From the NCBI GenBank assembly GCA_018971455.1, contig JAGXAV010000195.1, positions 1 to 5,094 of the forward strand: DNA of 5,094 bases. The letters are read 5' to 3'. This DNA comes from Rhodospirillales bacterium. Lineage in GTDB: Bacteria > Pseudomonadota > Alphaproteobacteria > Acetobacterales > Acetobacteraceae. A program made the position numbers and the translations under genes. Shown piece after piece: positions 1-5,094 of this stretch (within the stretch, counting starts at the first letter, position 1; each line of letters begins with the position of its first letter). The notes beneath the pieces were generated by a model that saw only the letters and a list, made by a program, of their open reading frames with translations, had not been told where the DNA came from and did not search any database.

Positions 1-801
1 GGCGGCCGACATTCGCGCGCCATCGTGGGCGACGTCCGGCACGTCGATGAGACGCCAGGCACAGGGCTGGCCGAGCCGCGCCGCCTGCGCGGTGGCCGCC
101 TTGAAATAGCGATGCGCTCGGGCATGCCGGGTGCCCCCCTGCGCCATGGCCGCGGGCTCTCGCGGGAAGTTCGGCGTGGTGGCGTCGACATCCGCGGTGC
201 CGGCCATGATCGTCATCGGAAAGGCGAGCAGCGCGCGCAATTCCGCCTCGCCGAGGCCCGTCTCGCCCAGACCGTACGGGAAGGGGATTGCCGGATCGGG
301 CAGGGCGTAGGTTCCGGCATTGGCGGTCACGGCGGCGGCAACCGCCTCGCGCAGCCCGAGCGACAGCAGCCGATGGACATACTGCCCGCCGGCCGAATGG
401 CCGAACAAGCCGTAGCGCGTGCGGCGCGTGAGGCCCTGGCCGCGCAGCGCCGCGAAGAGCCGGCCGGGCAACAAGTAGGTCCACACGGCCGGCGGGTTGG
501 GCCCGCCTTCGGCATTCGTGCGGTTGCCGAAATTGTACCAGGCCGAGCCCGGAAAGCCCGCCGCCGGAAACTCCGGCGCGATGACGACGAGATCGGCCTC
601 GTCGACGAGGTCCAGCCAGTAGTCGCGATAATCGTCGCCGTTGCGGCCCATGCCGTGATGGACGAACAGTACCGGCGTGTCCGGCGTGCAGATGCGCGGC
701 CTGGCGCTGCGCAGCACCATCGGCCGGCCCGGCCAGGCCGCATCCTCGCAGGGAAGATCGTTGGCGCCGGCGGCGGCGAAAAGGGGGCGAAGGTCGGTCA
801 T
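1..801 (-). CDS. alpha/beta hydrolase, C-terminus cut by the window edge
   Basis: This frame stays open from an ATG at 801 to the left edge, giving 267 residues without a stop. It shows the landmarks of a serine alpha/beta hydrolase in order: an oxyanion-type HHG motif at residues 48-50 after a hydrophobic beta strand, a nucleophile elbow GHSAGG at 134-139 (Ser136), an acidic candidate in GTADVD at 201-206 (Asp204 or Asp206), and a late histidine in VAHDG at 257-261 (His259). The whole likely triad is therefore inside the window and only a short tail is missing. There is no signal peptide or membrane segment, so a cytoplasmic location is expected. The start is fixed by its ATGA overlap with the upstream binding-protein gene and by a GAAGG ribosome binding site at 806-810. 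Substrate is unknown: it could be an esterase, lactonase or amidase. Family assignment is secure, function is not. Confidence 0.88.
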   Translation of the reverse strand, partial: MTDLRPLFAAAGANDLPCEDAAWPGRPMVLRSARPRICTPDTPVLFVHHGMGRNGDDYRDYWLDLVDEADLVVIAPEFPAAGFPGSAWYNFGNRTNAEGGPNPPAVWTYLLPGRLFAALRGQGLTRRTRYGLFGHSAGGQYVHRLLSLGLREAVAAAVTANAGTYALPDPAIPFPYGLGETGLGEAELRALLAFPMTIMAGTADVDATTPNFPREPAAMAQGGTRHARAHRYFKAATAQAARLGQPCAWRLIDVPDVAHDGARMSAA

Positions 802-2438
802 GGCGCCTTCAATGACAGATTGTCCGGATCGGTGCGCTGGTCCATCCGTCCGATGAAGGTGTAGCGATCCTTGTAGGCCCAGACGCTGGTTTCCCAGTGC
901 AGGGGAATGAGGGCGTTGTCGGCGAGCGCGATCGACGTGGCCTGTTCCAGCAATTTCTCGCGTGCGCCGTCATTCATCGTAGTGATCGCCTGGAGGAACG
1001 CGCTGTCGAAGGCGGCGCTGTGGTAGGCGCCGTAATCGGACCCGCCCAGGCCGCGCGCCGGCATCGGGCTGACGACGAAGTGGCGCAGCAGATCGGAGGC
1101 CTCGCCGGTGCCGTAGCCCCAGCCCCCGAGCGAAAGGCTGAAATCCCGCTTGGTGCGGTGGGGAAAGAACATCGTCGGCGTCATCGCATCGACAATGGTG
1201 TGGATGCCGATGCGGGTGAGGTACTGGGCGATGGCCTGGGCAATTTCGGCGTCGTCGATATAGCGGCCACGCGGTGCGGACAGGGTCAGCGAGATGCCGG
1301 TGGCAAGCCCGGCCTCACCCAGCAGCTTCCTGGCCAGCACGGGGTCGTAGGGGCGCGGCGGCGGGTGGGGCAGGGCGCCGAACAATCCGGGCGGGAGGAA
1401 TTGGTCGGCCGGCACGCCGAGCCCTTCCATCAGGCGCGACGTGATGGCCTTGCGGTCGATCGCCAGCGAGATCGCCTCCCGCACGCGCGGATCGGCCAGA
1501 GGGTTGGCGCCGTTCGGCCCGCGCGCCAGCGGCGAGGGCGAGCGGCCGATATCGGGTTGCAGAAAGATGATCCGGTTCGATGGGGTGATGGTCCAGGCAA
1601 ATCCGCCATGCCGCCTGAGCACCGGCAGATCCTGCGCCTGCGGATTTTCGATCAGGTCGAAATCGCCCGAAAGCAGCCCGGCCAGCCGCGCGCCGGCCGC
1701 GCTGATCGGGCGCAGCGTGACATGGCTCCAATGCGGTCTGGGCCCGTCATAGCGCGGATTTGCGGCAAGGCGGATGGCGTCGTTGTTGGTGAAGCGCAGC
1801 AGCCTGTATGGGCCGGTGCCGTTGGCCATGGGGCCATGGTCGAAGGCGGCGCTGTCGGGCATGGCGGCAACGCCGCAATTCTCCTGCGCGCTGAAGCTGA
1901 CCGCGCCGGCGCTGTGGGCGGAGACGATGGAGAAGCCGGCCAGCTGCATCAGCAGCACCGGCTCCGGCGCGCGGGTGTGCAGGATGATGCTGTGCGCATC
2001 GGGGATATCGACGCTGGTCAGCGCCTTGGGAATGTTGGTGAAGGATTTGGTGGGCCCGACGCCGGTGCGTGCCCGGCACAGGCTGAAGACGACGTCGTTC
2101 GCGGTGAACGGAGCGCCATCCTGGAACACCGCCTTGGGATCGAGCGTGAACTTCCAGCTATGGTCGTCCGGCACCGACCAGGCGGTGGCCAGGTCGGGAT
2201 GCGGATGCAGCCTTGGGCCGGTGCGCACCAGCGCCCCGAAAACCATGGCGGCGAGGGCGTTGTTCGGGCCGACATCGTGGTAGTACGGATCGGCCGATGA
2301 GGGCGCTGCGGACAATGCGATGGTGAGGTCGGCCGCGCGCGCCGGCGCGATGCCGGCCAGCAGAGCCGCCAATACGACGCCGTGGGCGACGCCATGACGG
2401 ATCCGATCGGCGAGGCGATGAGCGGGCGAATGGCGCAT
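798..2438 (-). CDS. ABC transporter substrate-binding protein, family 5 (oligopeptide/DppA-OppA type)
   Basis: This 546-residue protein is the periplasmic solute receptor of a peptide/nickel/opine-type ABC importer. Residues 1-35 look like a Sec signal peptide: an Arg/His-rich n-region, a hydrophobic core at about 21-31, and an ARA cleavage site before ADL. Family hallmarks follow: a WKFTLDP-AVFQDGAPFTANDVVFSL segment at 95-120, NGTGPYRL at 206-213, NPRYDG at 227-232, DPRVREAISLAIDR at 316-329 and IPLHW at 511-515 near the C-terminus. The length is typical for the family. I chose the ATG at 2438 because the signal peptide begins there and a modest GGGGA lies 7 bases upstream; a GTG at 2498 would add 20 residues of no recognisable character. 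There is no lipobox. The stop overlaps the hydrolase start. The transporter's permease and ATPase genes are not in the window. The true ligand cannot be read from the sequence; peptides are only the default guess. Confidence 0.93.
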   Translation of the reverse strand: MRHSPAHRLADRIRHGVAHGVVLAALLAGIAPARAADLTIALSAAPSSADPYYHDVGPNNALAAMVFGALVRTGPRLHPHPDLATAWSVPDDHSWKFTLDPKAVFQDGAPFTANDVVFSLCRARTGVGPTKSFTNIPKALTSVDIPDAHSIILHTRAPEPVLLMQLAGFSIVSAHSAGAVSFSAQENCGVAAMPDSAAFDHGPMANGTGPYRLLRFTNNDAIRLAANPRYDGPRPHWSHVTLRPISAAGARLAGLLSGDFDLIENPQAQDLPVLRRHGGFAWTITPSNRIIFLQPDIGRSPSPLARGPNGANPLADPRVREAISLAIDRKAITSRLMEGLGVPADQFLPPGLFGALPHPPPRPYDPVLARKLLGEAGLATGISLTLSAPRGRYIDDAEIAQAIAQYLTRIGIHTIVDAMTPTMFFPHRTKRDFSLSLGGWGYGTGEASDLLRHFVVSPMPARGLGGSDYGAYHSAAFDSAFLQAITTMNDGAREKLLEQATSIALADNALIPLHWETSVWAYKDRYTFIGRMDQRTDPDNLSLKAP

Positions 2439-2480
2439 GCGTCGATCCCCACCGGGCCGGGCAACCCTAGACCGAGCGCA

Positions 2481-2504
2481 CCGCGCGGGCAAAATCACGC
2501 GCGG
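2481..2504. repeat. short inverted repeat between the YidB-family and binding-protein genes
   Basis: Perfect 7-bp arms (CCGCGCG at 2481-2487 and CGCGCGG at 2498-2504) flank a 10-base loop, inside the 70-bp gap between the two minus-strand genes. On the minus strand no run of T follows the stem, so it does not look like a standard intrinsic terminator. It might attenuate or process the transcript between the genes. In DNA this GC-rich a 7-bp match can also arise by chance. Confidence 0.35.
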
Positions 2505-2508
2505 CCGC

Positions 2509-2838
2509 TCAGTCGCGCGGCTCGCCCAGCGTGCCGTGCGGGGTGGCGTGGTCCACCGCCCGCGGCAACGCCTCGACGAGCACCTTCAGCAGCGCCTCCG
2601 GCGTCGTGCCGGCTTCCTTCGCCCAGGCCTGCAACTGCTCCGGCGTGAAGGCGCGGGCCAGTTCCTCCTCGGTGACCGGCAGGTTCTCGCCATGGCCGAT
2701 CCAGGAGCGCACGCGCTCGCCAAGCCCGGCATTCTCCAGCTGCGCCAGCAATGTGGTCAGCCCGCCGCCGGCCGCCCCCTGGGCGACGCCAAGAAGCTGG
2801 GCAAGCTGCCCCAGCATCTGGCCGACGAATTCGCTCAT
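2509..2838 (-). CDS. YidB-family (DUF937) small protein
   Basis: The gene encodes 109 residues and resembles the YidB/DUF937 family throughout. Features are a Gln/Leu-rich N-terminal helix (residues 5-20), a Gly-rich turn (21-26), a helix LLAQLENAGLGERVRSWIG at 30-48 with the family's GLG...SWIG pattern, the acidic EEEL segment at 57-60, PEQLQAWAKEAG at 66-77, and a closing ALPRAVDHATPHG at 90-102 corresponding to the family's LLPxxVDxLTPxG ending. The predicted protein is all-helical with no signal peptide or membrane span. The ATG at 2838 is preceded by an excellent AAGGAGG (2844-2850) at 5-base spacing, which settles the start even though the frame stays open far upstream. The molecular function of the family is not established to my knowledge. 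It lies 70 bp upstream of the binding-protein gene in the same orientation, so co-transcription is possible but not proven. Confidence 0.9.
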   Translation of the reverse strand: MSEFVGQMLGQLAQLLGVAQGAAGGGLTTLLAQLENAGLGERVRSWIGHGENLPVTEEELARAFTPEQLQAWAKEAGTTPEALLKVLVEALPRAVDHATPHGTLGEPRD

Positions 2839-2885
2839 GCAACCCTCCTTGCGACACCGCCACGCTAGACCTTGATCGCCGGTCA

Positions 2886-2903
2886 TGCCAGCGTACTTCG
2901 GCA
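2886..2903. repeat. 18-bp hyphenated dyad, candidate operator half of a pair
   Basis: The sequence reads TGCC-N3-GTAC-N3-GGCA: outer 4-bp arms and a central 4-bp palindrome are perfectly symmetric, with two non-matching triplets. That architecture suits a homodimeric regulator. It sits in the divergent spacer, with its centre about 52 bp upstream of the synthetase start codon. No regulator gene is in the window, so the binding protein is unknown. Confidence 0.4.
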
Positions 2904-2906
2904 GGC

Positions 2907-2924
2907 GCGCGTCCCCGGACGCGC
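2907..2924. repeat. 18-bp inverted repeat, candidate operator or 5' leader hairpin
   Basis: Perfect 8-bp arms (GCGCGTCC and GGACGCGC) are separated by CC. It ends 22 bp before the synthetase ATG and 10 bp before its ribosome binding site. In DNA it could be an operator; in RNA, if transcribed, it would form a strong GC stem just upstream of the ribosome site. Its centre lies 21 bp from the centre of the preceding dyad, close to two helical turns. Confidence 0.45.
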
Positions 2925-2946
2925 CACCGCCAACAGGGAGCGTCCA

Positions 2947-4656
<1,710 letters not shown>

Positions 4657-4686
4657 CGCAGATCGTTCCCGCATCGCGATTTTGGT

Positions 4687-4708
4687 ACCGCTGGTATCTT
4701 CCGGCGGT
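4687..4708 (+). other. stem-loop in the 3' untranslated region of the synthetase
   Basis: ACCGCTGG (4687-4694) can pair with CCGGCGGT (4701-4708), giving 8 bp with one G-U pair and a 6-base loop TATCTT. It lies about 30 bases after the synthetase stop. It has no T-tract behind it, so by itself it is a weak terminator candidate; it may stabilise the 3' end or simply precede the stronger hairpin at 4741. Confidence 0.35.
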
Positions 4709-4740
4709 CTAGGTTCCTGCGTCCCGTTTGCAGTTCACCG

Positions 4741-4770
4741 AAGCCGCCTCGCCAGGGCGGCTTTCGCGTT
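4741..4770 (+). terminator. probable intrinsic terminator of the acyl-CoA synthetase
   Basis: A perfect 8-bp stem, AAGCCGCC (4741-4748) with GGCGGCTT (4756-4763), closes a 7-base loop and runs into TTTCGCGTT, an interrupted T-rich tail. This AAGCCGCC/GGCGGCTTT form is common in GC-rich proteobacterial terminators. It is placed 84 bases after the synthetase stop. The minus-strand reading has only two T residues at the stem end, so it would be a poor terminator for the gene entering from the right. Confidence 0.65.
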
Positions 4771-4836
4771 TCCGGCCCCTGCCGGCTCCCCGATCACCCG
4801 CCACGGCGCTGCGGCCTCACAGCAAGGAGGCCCGTC

Positions 4837-4986
4837 ATGGGTGAGTTTGATTTCGACGTTGTCAGCGATGTGTCCGACGTGGGGCCGCGCCGCGTGCCGG
4901 CCTCCACCCGGCAGGAAACGCCTCAGCCGCCGCCCGCGCCATGCCCGGACAGCACGCCGAGCGCGCCGCGCACGGCGTTGCGATAG
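4837..4986 (+). CDS. possible small protein of 49 residues, unrecognised
   Basis: The ATG at 4837 has an ideal ribosome binding site (AAGGAGG at 4824-4830, 6-base spacing), the best evidence that translation starts here. The peptide opens with an acidic, valine-rich stretch (MGEFDFDVVSDVSDVG, residues 1-16) and continues with a Pro/Ala/Thr-rich, disordered-looking tail containing a single Cys36. It has no signal peptide, membrane span or motif that I know. Its last 64 bases lie antisense to the 3' end of the minus-strand gene at 4923-5094, and the proline-rich part may be only the shadow of that gene's GC-rich codons. It could be a real small gene, the surviving 5' end of a decayed longer gene, or chance. 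It lies downstream of the probable terminator, so it would need its own promoter, which I could not identify. Confidence 0.35.
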   Translation: MGEFDFDVVSDVSDVGPRRVPASTRQETPQPPPAPCPDSTPSAPRTALR

Positions 4987-5094
4987 GCGGCATCGAACGA
5001 CACGCCGCGCACGCCCCAGGCACTCTCGCGCCCCTGCCAGCGCAGGTGCCAGGCCCCCACCCAGCCGAAATCGGCGTCGCTCCAGCGCAGCGTG
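4923..5094 (-). CDS. C-terminal part of a probable DUF2066-family protein
   Basis: This frame enters from the right edge and ends at a TGA at 4925-4923, giving 56 visible C-terminal residues. They include five tryptophans in a spaced pattern (visible residues 4, 11, 15, 19 and 26) within WVGAWHLRWQG...W, then VRGVSFDAAYRNAVRGALGVLSG and a Gly-rich end. A W-x3-W-x-L...W...G-x-S-x-D-A-A beta-strand-then-helix ending is what I recall from the C-termini of DUF2066 proteins, a family of unknown function; the match is from memory on a short fragment and so is tentative. The coding nature is better supported than the family name, through the GC-rich third positions and amphipathic final helix. The gene is convergent with the synthetase and the small reading frame at 4837. 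Confidence 0.55.
   Translation of the reverse strand, partial: TLRWSDADFGWVGAWHLRWQGRESAWGVRGVSFDAAYRNAVRGALGVLSGHGAGGG

Larger units (their letters stand above)
2839..2946. promoter_or_regulatory. divergent promoter region between the YidB-family gene and the acyl-CoA synthetase
   Basis: This 108-bp spacer separates two divergently transcribed genes, so it must hold the promoter for the synthetase and probably the one for the minus-strand string. It includes both ribosome binding sites (minus-strand AAGGAGG at 2844-2850; plus-strand AGGGAG at 2935-2940) and two neighbouring dyad-symmetric elements at 2886-2903 and 2907-2924. I could not identify convincing -35/-10 hexamers. TTGCGA at 2849-2854 followed 17 bp later by TTGATC is only a weak match. 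Confidence 0.6.
4657..4836. other. 180-bp non-coding stretch after the acyl-CoA synthetase
   Basis: No protein gene or tRNA fits here. It holds two plausible stem-loops (4687-4708 and 4741-4763), a minor 5-bp GC hairpin at 4772-4785, and the strong ribosome binding site AAGGAGG at 4824-4830 belonging to the small reading frame that follows. Confidence 0.6.

Noticed and set aside
25..864. Open plus-strand frame of 279 codons
   Set aside because: It is antisense to the alpha/beta hydrolase, whose motifs occur in the correct order and spacing. The plus-strand product has no recognisable feature.
897..2300. Open plus-strand frame of 467 codons
   Set aside because: It is antisense to the substrate-binding protein, has no ribosome site or family motif, and shows the Arg/Gly/Ala-rich composition of an antisense shadow.
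2439..2498. GTG start extending the binding protein by 20 residues
   Set aside because: It would bury the signal peptide behind an unconserved leader and starts inside the hairpin at 2481-2504. The ATG at 2438 gives a normal signal peptide.
2849..2877. TTGCGA-17 bp-TTGATC as a plus-strand sigma-70-type promoter
   Set aside because: The -10 match is poor and the -35 overlaps the opposite gene's ribosome site. Hexamer matches of this quality are expected by chance.
2872..2946. Upstream ATG extending the synthetase by 25 residues
   Set aside because: The extension covers both dyads and the ribosome site of the ATG at 2947, has no good ribosome site of its own, and adds no conserved sequence.
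4657..4740. Possible tRNA gene or tRNA-like end after the synthetase
   Set aside because: No T-loop consensus, acceptor pairing or cloverleaf could be built. A GGTTC string alone is not enough.
4884..4910. GCCGG/CCGGC hairpin downstream of the right-hand minus-strand gene as its terminator
   Set aside because: The stem is only 5 bp and no T-tract follows in the minus-strand direction.

Overview
The window is GC-rich chromosomal DNA. Codon third positions are dominated by G and C, and long antisense shadow reading frames are common. The gene set and the style of the proteins suggest an alphaproteobacterium, perhaps of the Rhodospirillales/Acetobacterales type. That placement is inference from protein character, because no rRNA or other phylogenetic marker is present. 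I see no tRNA, rRNA, CRISPR array, insertion sequence or phage gene, and no obvious change in base composition that would mark transferred DNA.

Layout. The left half (1-2838) is a minus-strand gene string, read right to left. It holds a small YidB-family (DUF937) protein at 2838-2509, then an exported family-5 ABC transporter substrate-binding protein at 2438-798, then an alpha/beta hydrolase that starts at 801 and runs off the left edge. The last two genes share an ATGA stop/start overlap, so they are almost certainly one transcriptional unit. No permease or ATPase of the transporter lies inside the window. Divergent from this string, on the plus strand, is an AMP-forming acyl-CoA synthetase of the ACSF2 type (2947-4656). 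The 108-bp divergent spacer (2839-2946) holds two adjacent 18-bp dyad-symmetric sequences whose centres are 21 bp apart, which makes them candidate operators. After the synthetase comes a 180-bp non-coding stretch with two stem-loops, the second resembling an intrinsic terminator. It is followed by a possible 49-residue plus-strand gene with a strong ribosome binding site. That gene overlaps, tail to tail, the end of a minus-strand gene entering from the right edge, probably DUF2066 family.

How the genes may work together. The binding protein would capture an oligopeptide-like or other small solute in the periplasm. The coupled hydrolase has no signal peptide, so it would act in the cytoplasm, possibly on what is imported. 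The synthetase activates a carboxylic acid to its CoA thioester and could in principle act on a released acid, but it is divergently transcribed and this link is speculative. Most of the window is ordinary metabolism and transport. I found no clear sign of an undescribed system. The best leads are the paired dyads, the binding protein/hydrolase coupling and the small overlapping reading frame.
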